Shown piece after piece: positions 51,506 to 63,490 of a stretch of DNA of 64,000 bases (position 1 is its first letter; each line of letters begins with the position of its first letter). Location: assembly GCF_900626145.1 (NCBI RefSeq), contig NZ_LR130817.1, positions 1,872,543-1,936,542 on the forward strand, in the 5' to 3' direction. Below the pieces are notes generated by a model, which was not told the DNA's origin, did no database searches, and saw only the letters and a list, made by a program, of their open reading frames with translations. The DNA comes from Intestinimonas timonensis. Its GTDB lineage: Bacteria; Bacillota; Clostridia; Oscillospirales; Oscillospiraceae. The position numbers were made by a program, and so were the translations under genes.

Positions 51506-51740
51506 CAGGTTGTCGAAAAAGGGCATATACGTCAGATTTTGTGCAAGAGCCTCGCAGAGTTCCGTCGTCCGCAGACGACGGAATCAAGTACAGTCTGTTT
51601 TTTCCGGGGACATGTGCCTCGGAAAAAACACTGCTCAGGCCGCAAACGTGCGAGCGAAGCGAGTGCGATGCAGCGGCCTGCATCTTTTCGAAAAAATGCC
51701 TGCATTTTTGAGAGAGCCTGTCGACTTTGTCGACAGGCTC
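51506..51740. mobile_element. 235-bp palindrome-rich element, copy 2
   Basis: The unit reads the same as copy 1 at 32203-32436 over its full length, including all hairpins and the terminal GAGCCTGTCGAC / GTCGACAGGCTC stem. It lies in a different terminator, which is repeated exactly on both sides (32 bp). That rules out a larger segment duplication, since the flanks of the two copies differ. Confidence 0.8.
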
Positions 51741-51772
51741 AAAAGTGGCCGCCCAGACGGGCGGCCACTTCT
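51741..51772. terminator. Terminator hairpin, right copy (hppA side)
   Basis: Same sequence as 51474-51505. It lies directly after the hppA stop on the minus strand. Confidence 0.88.
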
Positions 51773-51779
51773 ATTTGGT

Positions 51780-53906
<2,127 letters not shown>

Positions 53907-53961
53907 AATTCCTCACTCCTTTTGCATGCGCACGCCGAGACGCGTGCGCTCCTTGTCTATA

Positions 53962-53989
53962 ATTTTAGCAGATTGAAGAGGATTTTCAA
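53962..53989 (-). promoter_or_regulatory. Promoter of hppA
   Basis: TTGAAA, 16 bases, TAAAAT on the minus strand, about 60 bp upstream of the start. Confidence 0.65.
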
Positions 53990-54234
53990 GATTTCTACCC
54001 GGCCATTTCAGCATCTTGACGAAGTTTTTACAGTTCGTACGAAAATGAAATGTCCTTTCTGTACCTTTCCGTGCATTGTTGCCATCACATGGAAAAAGGA
54101 AACAGTAAACGAAAATTGTGCCCCTTCAAATGAAAAGAAAAGGGACTTACGAGCGGCGGGAGGACGGAAAAGCCGCAGTGTTGTCAAGAAAAAAATTTTA
54201 TGCTTTGCACAAAAATGAAAAGGGAAGAAAAGGA
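53990..54234. other. AT-rich intergenic region
   Basis: No gene or clear control site was seen between the hppA promoter and the trkH terminator. Base composition is far more AT-rich than the genes on both sides. Confidence 0.4.
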
Positions 54235-54276
54235 AAAGACAGGGTCGCACGCATTTGGCGGCCCTGTCTTTGGTCA
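54235..54276 (-). terminator. Terminator of trkAH
   Basis: On the minus strand AAAGACAGGG pairs with CCCTGTCTTT and is followed by TCCTTTTCTT. Confidence 0.75.
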
Positions 54277-54323
54277 AAAAAACGATATGCAGGAAATGGC
54301 AGTCTTTCCTTCTAAATGGGAGG

Positions 54324-55760
54324 TCAAACCCGCTGCCAGGCACTCTTGCTGAAGAGGACCAGAATGGGGAAGACCTCGAGACGTCCGATGATCATACACA
54401 TGGAGAGGACGATCTTGGAGAGGGGGGAGAAGTCGGCGAAGTTGCCCATAGGGCCCACCTGCTCCAGACCGGGACCGATGTTGCCGATACAGGCCACCAC
54501 GGCAGTGAAGGTGGTGCCGAAGGAGAAGTTGTCCAAAGCCACCACCAGCATGGCGGAGAAGGCGATGAGCATGTAGGTACCCAGGAAGACCATGACGGTG
54601 TGGAGTACCTTTTCGTCCGCCACACGGCCGTCCAGCTTGACCACGCTCACCGAGCGGGGGTGGAGGATCTGGCGGATCTCCCGGCGCACACACTTGAGCA
54701 GCAGGAGGATGCGGGAACATTTCATGCCGCCGCCTGTGGAGCCGGCGCAGGCGCCGCACAGCATCAGAAGGACCAGGAGCATCCGGGAGAACTCCGGCCA
54801 CAAATCGAAGTCCACACTGGAAAAGCCGGTGGTGGAGATGATGGTGGCCACCTGGAAGAAGGCGTGGCGGAGCGCGGTGAGGTAGCTGGGATAGAGGCTA
54901 TGGATATTAACGGAGATGAGCAGCACTGAGAGTGCCACCACAACAAGGAAGAAGCGCAGCTCATCGCTCTGAAGGGCCTGTTTGACCTTTCCGCAGAGAA
55001 TGAGGAAATAGAGGGCAAAGTTGACCGAGAAGAGGAGCATGAAGATGCCGATGATGACCTCATAAACTGCGTTGTGGTAACCGCCGATAGAGATGTTCAG
55101 GACGGAAAAGCCGCCGGTGCCGGCGGTGGCGAAGGCGTTGACCAGGGAGTCATAAAGGGGCATTCCCGCCAGCAGGAGACAGAGGACCATGATGACGGTG
55201 AGCCCGAAGTAGATGGTGTAGAGGATCTTGGAGGTCTGAGAGGCCCGGGGGACCAGCTTGCTGATGATAGGCCCGGGGGATTCCGCCTTCATAACATGGA
55301 GGGTACGGGCGCCCAGGGAGGGGAGAAGGGCAATGGTGAGGACCAGAATGCCCATACCGCCCAGCCAGTGGGTAAAGGAGCGCCAGAAAAGGATACCCTT
55401 GGGCAGACCCTCCACCGCCCGGAGGATGGAGGAACCGGTGGTGGTAAAGCCGGAGATACATTCAAAGAAGCAGTCAACAAAGGAATCAAAATAGCCGCAG
55501 GTATAAAAGGGAATGGCGCCGCAGAGCCCCACCAGTACCCAGATCAGGCCGGCGGAGAAAAAGCCCTCCCGGGCGTGGAACCGGGTATCGGAGCGCAGGA
55601 GGGAGAGGAGAAAGCCCAAGCTGGCGGTGATGCCGATGCCGAAAAAGAACGGAGTGGGGTCCTCCCGATAGAGAAGAGCCACACACAGGGGCAGAAGCAT
55701 GCTGGCTGCCTCCACCAGCAGGGTCTTGCCTGCCAGACGAAAAACGAGTCTGAAATTCAT
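54324..55760 (-). CDS. trkH: TrkH/KtrB family potassium uptake protein
   Basis: The 478-residue membrane subunit has the four K+ filter-like loops of the family, for example ECISGFTTTGSSIL, FATAGTGGFSVLN and ISTTGFSSVDF with the SGGGMKC turn (CAGSTGGGMKCSRI). It forms the pore of a K+ uptake system gated by TrkA. Its start overlaps the stop of trkA by four bases (ATGA). Confidence 0.94.
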   Translation of the reverse strand: MNFRLVFRLAGKTLLVEAASMLLPLCVALLYREDPTPFFFGIGITASLGFLLSLLRSDTRFHAREGFFSAGLIWVLVGLCGAIPFYTCGYFDSFVDCFFECISGFTTTGSSILRAVEGLPKGILFWRSFTHWLGGMGILVLTIALLPSLGARTLHVMKAESPGPIISKLVPRASQTSKILYTIYFGLTVIMVLCLLLAGMPLYDSLVNAFATAGTGGFSVLNISIGGYHNAVYEVIIGIFMLLFSVNFALYFLILCGKVKQALQSDELRFFLVVVALSVLLISVNIHSLYPSYLTALRHAFFQVATIISTTGFSSVDFDLWPEFSRMLLVLLMLCGACAGSTGGGMKCSRILLLLKCVRREIRQILHPRSVSVVKLDGRVADEKVLHTVMVFLGTYMLIAFSAMLVVALDNFSFGTTFTAVVACIGNIGPGLEQVGPMGNFADFSPLSKIVLSMCMIIGRLEVFPILVLFSKSAWQRV

Positions 55761-57181
55761 AGTTCCAGCCCCCGGTCGAGCAGATCTTCCTCGGAATTGT
55801 CGCCCCGGCGTTCCAGAAGGGAGTCATCGAAGATGTCGTTGATGTCCAAAATGCCATGTCCGCTGGAGATGATGATAACGGTGTCCCCCATCTCAATGGT
55901 GGAGGAGCCCTCAGGGATGATGGTGCGGCCCTGGTGGATGATGACGGCTACTAGAATGCCCTTTTTCAGATGGAGGTCCTTGAGGGGCGTACCCAGGTGG
56001 CGGGTGGTCTGGTTGACCACGAACTCCATGGCCTCGGCGCCGCTGTCGCCGATCTTGTAGAGGGTGTTCATGACGCTGCCCTTGGAGTTCTGGCGGCCGC
56101 GGACGATCTGAAGGATCTGGTTGGCGGTGAAGAGCTTGGGGGAAATGATGCTCTCCAGACCCAGGTGGCGGACGATACCGGTGTAGTTCTGGCGGTTGCA
56201 CTTGGCCACCACCTTGGGAACCTCGCGCTGCATGGCATAGAGGGAGATGATGAGGTTGTCCTCATCACGGTCGGTAAGGGCCACAAAGGCGTCAGATTCC
56301 CCCAGATTTTCCGACTCCAACAGCTCCTGGTCGGTGCCGTCGCCCATGATGATGAGGCTGTGAGGCAGATCCTCGGAGAGCTGTCGGCAGCGGGCCTCCT
56401 TGAGCTCCACGATCTTGACCCGCATGTTCATCCTTTCCAGGATGGAGGCCAGATAGTAGCTGATGCGGCCGCCGCCCACCACAAAGACGTTGCGGATGTG
56501 AGAGGCGTACCGGCCGATGAGCTTGAAGAACTCGTGGACGCCAACAGGGGCGCCGATGAGGTAGATCCGGTCTTCCGCCTGAGGCACGAAGGAGCCGTCG
56601 GGTATGATGACCTGACCATTGCGGTCGGCGGCGCAGAACAGGATGGGCAGGCCCTTGACACGGGCGGACAGATTGGAGAGAGGCTGCCCCAGGAAGAAGT
56701 CGCCCTCCCGCGCGCGAAAGCTCATAAGCTCCACCCGGCCGCGGTAGAAGGTCTCAATGTTGGCGGCGGAGGGGAACCGGAGCAGCCGGGCGATCTCCAC
56801 GGCGGTGGCCCGCTCCGGGTTGATGAGCAGGTCAATGCCCATGTCACGCTTGAAGGCGTTGATGTCCACAGTGTACTCCACGTTGCGGACCCGGGCCACG
56901 GTGAAGCTGGTGCCCAGGTGCTTGGCGTTGAGACAGCAGACCATATTGACCTCGTCTAGACTGGTGGCGGCGATGAGCACGTCGGCATGCTCGGCGCCTG
57001 CCTCTCTCAGTACGCTGATGGAGGCACCGTTTCCTTTGACACACATGACATCCAGCGCGTCGTCGGCCTTCCGCAGAGCCTCACTGTTGTTGTCGACGAT
57101 GGTAATATTATGGTCCTCCTGTGAGAGCAGTTCCGCAAGGGTGTAGCCGACCTTGCCGTCGCCCACGATGATGATATTCAA
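55757..57181 (-). CDS. trkA: TrkA potassium uptake regulatory protein
   Basis: The 474-residue cytosolic protein has two RCK halves, each with a Rossmann NAD site (IIIVGDGKVGYTLAELL and VFVVGGGRISYYLASIL) and a TrkA-C domain. It gates TrkH with nucleotides. I chose TTG at 57181 (LNIIIVGDG), where family similarity begins; the 42 upstream codons of the open frame look unrelated. The ribosome site is weak (GAGAGG or GGAG). Confidence 0.93.
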   Translation of the reverse strand: MNIIIVGDGKVGYTLAELLSQEDHNITIVDNNSEALRKADDALDVMCVKGNGASISVLREAGAEHADVLIAATSLDEVNMVCCLNAKHLGTSFTVARVRNVEYTVDINAFKRDMGIDLLINPERATAVEIARLLRFPSAANIETFYRGRVELMSFRAREGDFFLGQPLSNLSARVKGLPILFCAADRNGQVIIPDGSFVPQAEDRIYLIGAPVGVHEFFKLIGRYASHIRNVFVVGGGRISYYLASILERMNMRVKIVELKEARCRQLSEDLPHSLIIMGDGTDQELLESENLGESDAFVALTDRDEDNLIISLYAMQREVPKVVAKCNRQNYTGIVRHLGLESIISPKLFTANQILQIVRGRQNSKGSVMNTLYKIGDSGAEAMEFVVNQTTRHLGTPLKDLHLKKGILVAVIIHQGRTIIPEGSSTIEMGDTVIIISSGHGILDINDIFDDSLLERRGDNSEEDLLDRGLEL

Positions 57182-57303
57182 AACTCCGACATCCTCTCTG
57201 GCGATGTGTAAATAAAACCATTTATAATATAGCTGAACAAGAGCGGATGTGCAATAGAAAGTGACAAAAAATGACAGATAAGCGGACAAAATATCAAAAA
57301 GGT

Positions 57304-58377
57304 TCAATCCTGCCAGAGATGCAGGAGTCCGGCGTCATGCAGGGCCTTGGCGAGCATCAGGGCAAGGGGAGTGAGCACCATTCCGGCCACGCCCAGAGCA
57401 TGGAAGCCCACATACATGGCCAGCAGGGCGGCCGGGGGAGGCAGACCGGCGTGGAGTCCCACCAACTTGGGTTCCAGCAAACTGCGGGCGGTCATCACCA
57501 GACCCCATAGTCCCAGAAGGCCCAGTGCCATGGGCAGATCGCCGGACAGGGCGGTGAGCACAGACCATGGGACCAGTACCAGACCGGCACCCAGCACAGG
57601 CAGGGCGTCGGTAAGGGCGGTAACGGCGGCGGGAAGGAGGGGAGACTCCATCCCCAGCGCAAAGAGTCCGGCCAGGAGGAGAGAGAATGTGAGCAGGGTG
57701 AGCAGGCCCTGGGCACGGAGCCAGCCCAGGGCAGCGGTACGGAGGTGAAGAAGGCCGGTGTGGACGTCGGCCTGACGCTCTTTCGGCACCTGCCTCCAGA
57801 GAAAGGCAAGCAGGGCGGGGCGTCCGGCGGAAGAAAAGTAGGTGGCCAGCACTGTGGTGAAGAGGCCAAGTCCCCACCGCGGGAGGGCGGCAAAAACGGC
57901 GGCGGTCTGGGCCGCCGCCGCGGATGAGAGTCGAGCGGGGAGGGCAGCGGCCTGTTCGGAGAGGGCGTCCAGGCCGTTTTGGAGCAGGGGGCGCAGCTCC
58001 GGTGGCGCCGCGGTCAGAATGCGGAGGCTCCAGTGCTCCGACAGGGTGCCGGCGGCGGAAAGCGGAGCGAGAAGTCCGGGCAGGTCCTTGAGCAGATGCT
58101 CCGTCTCACACCACAGCCGCCACAGGAGCAAAAAAAGTCCGCCGCTGAGGAACAGGGCCAGGAGGAGCGTGGATAGCCCCGATGCCGCCCAGCGGGGCAG
58201 GTGCAGGCGGCGGGTAAGAAAACGAACGGGGGGCTCCAGCATGGCGGCCAGAAGGAAACCGACCAAAAAAGGGGCAAACCAGGTCAGCATCAGTCTGGAA
58301 AAAACCCAGAGCAGGAGGGCGCAGAGGAGAAACACACCGCCCGTTTGCAGAAACCGGTAAAGCGGTTTTGGGACCAT
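57304..58377 (-). CDS. AI-2E family permease, YtvI-like
   Basis: The 357-residue membrane protein has about eight hydrophobic segments with the AI-2E/YtvI layout (LMLTWFAPFLVGFLLAAMLEP; ALPVLGAGLVLVPWSV; LVGLHAGLPPPAALLAMYVG, each cut short here). YtvI is a sporulation-linked member in Bacillus and Clostridia. It is 123 bp upstream of trkA on the same strand. ATG at 58377 follows AAAGGAGG. Confidence 0.85.
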   Translation of the reverse strand: MVPKPLYRFLQTGGVFLLCALLLWVFSRLMLTWFAPFLVGFLLAAMLEPPVRFLTRRLHLPRWAASGLSTLLLALFLSGGLFLLLWRLWCETEHLLKDLPGLLAPLSAAGTLSEHWSLRILTAAPPELRPLLQNGLDALSEQAAALPARLSSAAAAQTAAVFAALPRWGLGLFTTVLATYFSSAGRPALLAFLWRQVPKERQADVHTGLLHLRTAALGWLRAQGLLTLLTFSLLLAGLFALGMESPLLPAAVTALTDALPVLGAGLVLVPWSVLTALSGDLPMALGLLGLWGLVMTARSLLEPKLVGLHAGLPPPAALLAMYVGFHALGVAGMVLTPLALMLAKALHDAGLLHLWQD

Positions 58378-58615
58378 TGCGACCTCCTTTCATGGCAGGT
58401 GGCCGTCTCCGGGAGACAGGCGGCAGGGACTGGTATGGTGACAACGACGATTTTTGAGCACTGCTGATAGGAAAAAATCGTGGGAAGTATATGAGGAAAC
58501 GCACTTGCGCATCTCAATTTACTGTGCTAAAATAAATCCCACATGCGGACAAATGCCTGCGTGACAAAGACACGAAGACCTCTGCGCCACAGAGGGGATA
58601 GGGGAGTAGATTGCC

Positions 58616-59056
58616 ATGGCGAATCCGCCCAAATATTTTATCGTGGAGGCCGCCGCCCTGCCGGAGATTTTCCGTAAGGTGGCGGAGACCAAGCGGCTGC
58701 TGGAGACCGGCGAGGCCGAGACCGTTCATCAGGCCACCGGGATCACCGGGATCAGCCGCAGCGCTTTTTATAAATATAAGGATGCGGTCCGGCCTTTCAA
58801 CGATATGCTCCACGGCCGGATCGTGACCGTCCAGGTCCGGCTCCGGGACGAACCCGGCGTTTTGTCGTCGGTGCTCAATAGTTTTGCCGTATCGGGGGCG
58901 AATATTCTCACCATCAACCAGGGCATTCCTACAAGCGGCTGTGCTCTGGTGACCATTGGGGCGGAGACCTCCGGGCTTCAGATCCCGGTGGAGGAGCTTT
59001 TGACCCGGACCACGGAGCTCAAGGGCGTCCTGAAGTGTGAGATCCTGGCGGGCTGA
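58616..59056 (+). CDS. ACT domain protein, PheB-like (UPF0735)
   Basis: The 146-residue protein has an N-terminal helical part with a HTH-like segment (GISRSAFYKYKDAVRPF) and a C-terminal ACT domain (LRDEPGVLSSVLNSFAVSG). This is the PheB/UPF0735 type found near amino acid genes. It lies 48 bp upstream of hom, so it may sense a product of that pathway. Confidence 0.88.
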   Translation: MANPPKYFIVEAAALPEIFRKVAETKRLLETGEAETVHQATGITGISRSAFYKYKDAVRPFNDMLHGRIVTVQVRLRDEPGVLSSVLNSFAVSGANILTINQGIPTSGCALVTIGAETSGLQIPVEELLTRTTELKGVLKCEILAG

Positions 59057-59104
59057 CGCCGCCCGGCGCGAACGTCGGAATTGAATCAGAGGAGAGTAGA
59101 TCAC

Positions 59105-60313
59105 ATGGTGAATATTGCGATCCTGGGCTTTGGCACCGTTGGTTCCGGTGTGGCCGAGGTGCTGGCCAAAAACGCCGACCACATCGACCAGAAGGTGGAG
59201 ACGCCGGTCCGTCTCAAGTACATCCTGGATGTGCGGGACTTTCCGGACAGCCCCTTTGGGGATAAGGTAGTCCACGACTTTTCCATTATTGAAAACGATC
59301 CCACCGTGGACATTGTGGTGGAGACCATCGGCGGGGCTACCGTAGCCCTTGACTTTACACGCCGTGCTCTGACGGCTGGGAAGAGCGTGGTGTCCTCCAA
59401 CAAGGAGCTGGTGGCCGAGCACGGCCACGAGCTTTTGCAGCTGGCGGCGGAGAAGGGCGTCAGCTACCTCTTTGAGGCCAGCGTGGGCGGCGGTATCCCC
59501 ATCCTGCGCCCCCTGTCCCAGTGCCTGGCGGCCAACGAGCTCACAGAGGTCTGCGGCATCCTCAACGGCACCACCAACTATATTCTCACCCGGATGATCC
59601 GCTCCGGCCTCACCTTTGAGGCGGCGCTGAAGGAGGCCCAGGACAACGGCTACGCCGAGAAGGACCCCACCGCCGATGTGGAGGGACACGACGCCTGCCG
59701 GAAGATCTGCATTCTGGCTGCCATTGCCTTCGGCCGTCATGTCTATCCCCGGCAGGTGCCCACCGAGGGCATCTCCGGCGTGACCCTGGCCGATGTGGCT
59801 TACGCCGAGTCCTGCAACCGGAAGATCAAGCTGCTGGGCCGGGCGGTCAAGCAGGATGACGGCAAAATCTGCGCCTATGTGGCGCCCCATCTGGTGGACG
59901 GCGAGGCCCCGCTGGCCGGTGTGGAGGACGTGTTCAACGCCATCATGGTCAAGGGCGACGCCATCGGCGACGTGATGTTCTACGGCAGGGGCGCCGGCAA
60001 GCTGCCCACCGCCTCCGCCGTGGTGGCCGACGTCATGGATGCCGCCCGGCACATTCGGTCCCGGAAACGGATCGAGTGGGGGCCCGGAGGCGACGATGTG
60101 GCGGTCGGGCCTGAGAAGATGCCCTTCCGCTGGTATGTGCGGGCACTGGGTACGGCGGAAGATGCCCGGGCGGTGCCCGGCGCCAGCCTGCTCTCCCGCC
60201 CCGGCGCGCCTGCCGATGAGGTGGCCTTCCTCACCAGCCCCATGACCCGCGCCCAGTTGGACGGCGCTTTGGGAGCGCTGGTGCCCCAGTCGGTGTTCCG
60301 GGTCCTGGAGTGA
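59105..60313 (+). CDS. hom: Homoserine dehydrogenase
   Basis: Hom reduces aspartate semialdehyde to homoserine, leading to threonine and methionine. The 402-residue protein has NAD site AILGFGTVGSGVAEVL, the catalytic region SNKELVAEHGHELL, GGGIPILRPL, NGTTNYILTRM and the PTADVEGHDACRK motif. A C-terminal ACT-like part is shortened compared with the 430-residue forms. ATG at 59105 follows GAGGAGAG. Confidence 0.96.
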   Translation: MVNIAILGFGTVGSGVAEVLAKNADHIDQKVETPVRLKYILDVRDFPDSPFGDKVVHDFSIIENDPTVDIVVETIGGATVALDFTRRALTAGKSVVSSNKELVAEHGHELLQLAAEKGVSYLFEASVGGGIPILRPLSQCLAANELTEVCGILNGTTNYILTRMIRSGLTFEAALKEAQDNGYAEKDPTADVEGHDACRKICILAAIAFGRHVYPRQVPTEGISGVTLADVAYAESCNRKIKLLGRAVKQDDGKICAYVAPHLVDGEAPLAGVEDVFNAIMVKGDAIGDVMFYGRGAGKLPTASAVVADVMDAARHIRSRKRIEWGPGGDDVAVGPEKMPFRWYVRALGTAEDARAVPGASLLSRPGAPADEVAFLTSPMTRAQLDGALGALVPQSVFRVLE

Positions 60314-60380
60314 GGGCATAGACTGGTTTGGAGCCTGGCAGGCTCCCCTTTCCCATAAATGCTTAGGGGGTACATATACC

Positions 60381-61604
60381 ATGGCACTCATTGTACAGAA
60401 ATTCGGCGGGTCCTCCGTCGCGGATGCCGACCGCATCCGCAACGTAGCCCGCATCATCACGGAGACCTACCGCCGGGGGCACAGCCTGGTGGTGGTCCTT
60501 TCCGCCCAGGGTGACACCACCGATGATCTTATCGCCAAGGCCGGTGAGATCAATCCCAAGGCATCCAAACGGGAGATGGACATGCTTCTCTCCACCGGCG
60601 AGCAGATCTCCTGCGCCCTGTGCGCCATGGCCATCGAGGGCATGGGCTACCCGGTGGTCTCTCTCACCGGCTGGCAGGCGGGCTTCAAGACCAACTCCGT
60701 TTACAGCGCCGCCCGGATCAAGAGCATCCGCAGCGAGCGTATCCTGGCCGAGCTGGACAAGAAGAAGATCGTCATCATCACCGGCTTCCAGGGCATCAAC
60801 AAGTACGGCGACATCACCACCCTGGGCCGGGGCGGCTCGGACACCTCGGCAGTGGCCCTGGCCGCCGCCCTCCATGCCGACCTGTGCCAGATCTACACCG
60901 ACGTGGACGGTGTCTACACCGCCGATCCCCGTTATGTGAAGGGCGCCCGGAAGCTGGATGAGATCACCTACGACGAGATGTTGGAGCTGGCAACCCTGGG
61001 CGCCCAGGTCCTGCACAACCGCTCCGTGGAGATGGCGAAGCGGTATAACGTGAATCTGGAGGTCCTCTCCAGCTTCTCCGGTCAGCCCGGGACAAAAGTC
61101 AAGGAGGTTGCAAAAACCATGGAAAAGCCCTATGTCAGCGGCATTGCCAAGGATAAAAATATTGCCCGCCTGGCCCTCGTCGGCCTGCCCGACAAGCCCG
61201 GCACCGCCTTCCGGATGTTCTCCGCCCTGGCGAAGTATAAGATCAATGTGGACATCATCCTCCAGTCCATTGGCCGCAACAACACCAAGGACATCAGCTT
61301 TACCGTGGACCTGGACGATATGGAGAAGGCCAAGCAGGTCATGACCGACCTGCAGAGCGTGCTTGGCTTTGACCACATCGACGTGACCGATGAGATCGCC
61401 AAGGTCTCCATCGTGGGTGCCGGTATGATCAACAACCCCGGTGTGGCCTCCCTCATGTTTGAGGCCCTCTACAACGCCGGCATCAACATCCACATGATCT
61501 CCACCAGTGAGATCAAGGTGTCTGTCCTGGTGGACAAGTGCGACGCCGACACCGCTGTCCAGGTCATCCACGACCGCTTCTATGAGGAGTTCGGCAACAT
61601 CTGA
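60381..61604 (+). CDS. lysC: Aspartate kinase
   Basis: LysC phosphorylates aspartate at the head of the lysine, threonine and methionine pathway. The 407-residue protein has VQKFGGSSVADADRIRNVA, GRGGSDTSAVALAAAL and DVDGVYTADPR, then two ACT domains (residues about 265-400) for feedback control. It follows hom by 67 bp, matching its role one step before that branch. Confidence 0.96.
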   Translation: MALIVQKFGGSSVADADRIRNVARIITETYRRGHSLVVVLSAQGDTTDDLIAKAGEINPKASKREMDMLLSTGEQISCALCAMAIEGMGYPVVSLTGWQAGFKTNSVYSAARIKSIRSERILAELDKKKIVIITGFQGINKYGDITTLGRGGSDTSAVALAAALHADLCQIYTDVDGVYTADPRYVKGARKLDEITYDEMLELATLGAQVLHNRSVEMAKRYNVNLEVLSSFSGQPGTKVKEVAKTMEKPYVSGIAKDKNIARLALVGLPDKPGTAFRMFSALAKYKINVDIILQSIGRNNTKDISFTVDLDDMEKAKQVMTDLQSVLGFDHIDVTDEIAKVSIVGAGMINNPGVASLMFEALYNAGINIHMISTSEIKVSVLVDKCDADTAVQVIHDRFYEEFGNI

Positions 61605-61641
61605 GTTTGCAAAATGCCCCAGCGGCGCAAAGACGCGTTGA

Positions 61642-61690
61642 GATGGGAGCCCGAAGACCCCGCCCGGCAGGGGGGTCTCCGGGCTCCCGT
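61642..61690 (+). terminator. Hairpin after lysC (possible terminator)
   Basis: GGGAGCCCG..GACCCC pairs with GGGGTC.CCGGGCTCCC. No long T-run follows, so it may be partial. Confidence 0.55.
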
Positions 61691-61716
61691 TCTGCGTTCT
61701 GAAGAGAGGAAAAACG

Positions 61717-63060
61717 ATGAAACAGAAGAAGCAAGACGTATTGAGCCTGTCCTGGCCCATTTTTGTGGAACTGCTGCTCCAGATGCTGGTGGGCAACGCC
61801 GATCAGATCATGGTGGGCTGGCGGGACCCCAACGGGGTAGGCGCCATCGGCAATGCCAACCAGATCACCAATTTGCTGCTGCTGGTGTTCTCGGTGGTGT
61901 GCACCGCAGCCATGATCCTGGTGTCCCAGTACTTGGGGGCCGGAGACACCAAACGGGTGGGGCGTACCTGCACCGCGGCCCTGGTGATGAACCTGATCTT
62001 CGGCCTGGCGGTGAGCCTGTTGCTGATTTTGGGCTGTGGCCCCATCTTCCGGCTCATGGGGGTCCACGAGCTGATTTTTGAAGAGACCTGTCTCTACATG
62101 CGCATCATCGGCGCCGGCATGGTCTTTCAGTCGGTCTACCTTACCTTTACCGCCTTTTTCCGCAGCGCTCAGATGATGCGGGAGACCATGATGGTCTCCA
62201 TTTTTATGAACTGCCTGAACATTGGCGGAAACTATATCCTCATCAACGGGCTGGGCTCCCTGCCCGCTCTGGGCGTGGCGGGTGCTGCCCTCTCCAGCGG
62301 TCTGAGCCGCTTTGTAGGGGTGGTGGTCATCGCCTGCCTGTTCCGGCGGCGTTTCCCCGGCCTGCTCTCCAGGCGGCACCTGCGCCCCTTTCCCAAGGCG
62401 GAGATGCTTCAGCTCCTGGGTATCGGACTGCCTACCGGCAGTGAGTCGCTCTCCTACAACGGCTCTCAGATCTGCATCCAGGCCGTCTGCAACCAGTTCG
62501 CCGCCTATGTGGTCAATACCAGGGTCTATGCCATGATCTTTGCCAACGTTACCTATATGTTCGGTTCCGCACTTTCCCAGGCATGTCAGGTGGTGGTGGC
62601 CCGGCTCATGGGTGCCCGGGAGATGGAGGCCACCCACCGCCAGGTCATGTCCACCCTGCGGGGGGCCGTGCTGGTTTCCGGAGGCCTCTCAGTTCTCCTC
62701 TGGCTGGCGGCGCGGCCAGTCTACAGCATCTTCACACAGGACCCTCAAATCCTGGACCTGGCCGGTACCATCATGCTCATTGAGATCCCCCTGGAGCTGG
62801 GGCGGGCGGTGAACATGGTCATGTGCCGGGCGCTCCAGGCCTGCGGTGATATCCGCTTTCCCACCGTCATCTGCGTCTTTGCCGCGTGGTTGGTGGGCGT
62901 AGGCGGAAGCTTTTTCCTGGGGGTAGTCCTGGATTGGGGTCTGGTTGGGCTGTGGGTCGCCATGGCGGCAGATGAGTGCATCCGTGCGGTGCTTTTCCTC
63001 ATCCGCTGGCAGAGCGGCGCCTGGCGGCAGAAACGCCTGCTGGATACGGCACAGGGATAA
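61717..63060 (+). CDS. MATE family efflux transporter (second)
   Basis: The 447-residue protein has twelve membrane segments with MATE marks (NADQIMVGWRDPNGVGAIG; LGIGLPTGSESLSYNG). It differs clearly from the MATE pump at 39.0 kb, so the two are not recent copies. ATG at 61717 follows GAAGAGAGGA. Confidence 0.92.
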   Translation: MKQKKQDVLSLSWPIFVELLLQMLVGNADQIMVGWRDPNGVGAIGNANQITNLLLLVFSVVCTAAMILVSQYLGAGDTKRVGRTCTAALVMNLIFGLAVSLLLILGCGPIFRLMGVHELIFEETCLYMRIIGAGMVFQSVYLTFTAFFRSAQMMRETMMVSIFMNCLNIGGNYILINGLGSLPALGVAGAALSSGLSRFVGVVVIACLFRRRFPGLLSRRHLRPFPKAEMLQLLGIGLPTGSESLSYNGSQICIQAVCNQFAAYVVNTRVYAMIFANVTYMFGSALSQACQVVVARLMGAREMEATHRQVMSTLRGAVLVSGGLSVLLWLAARPVYSIFTQDPQILDLAGTIMLIEIPLELGRAVNMVMCRALQACGDIRFPTVICVFAAWLVGVGGSFFLGVVLDWGLVGLWVAMAADECIRAVLFLIRWQSGAWRQKRLLDTAQG

Positions 63061-63490
63061 GAACTGGGAAAATGCCCATACATGTTTGATATGGATTTTT
63101 CCACAAGAAATTATATTATGTAAATTAATAAGGGAGCCTGGGCAACAGAACACCCTGTGTTGAGAATGTGGAAAAATAGGTGTAAAAGTGCGATAATTCC
63201 AGGCATAAGAAGGGGAACGACCGGTGGAAAACCCGGTGCAAAATGTGAATAACTAGATGTAAATACACCTTACATGTTTAATATTATGTAAACTATATGA
63301 TAAAAATTACAACAATAAAAAAGTAAAAGTTCGTTTCTGAAAGACTGGAGAATGTGGACTTTTTATGAACAGAAGGAAAAAGAGGAAAATAGAAAAATGA
63401 GGGAAAAGGGAACGCCTGCAAAGAGAGATATACTTCTTGTATAGCTACAGTAAAGGACTGGAAAAGGGCGGCGGGCGGTGCGAAACTCGC
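63061..63490. other. AT-rich non-coding region with DnaA-box-like sites
   Basis: No gene was seen. Three 9-mers are one base from the DnaA box TTATCCACA: TTTTCCACA at 63097, its complement at 63167, and the complement of TTATTCACA at 63244. Two AT-rich segments (TACATGTTT.ATAT and ATATTATGTAAA) each occur twice, near 63080-63125 and 63270-63300. Confidence 0.45.
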
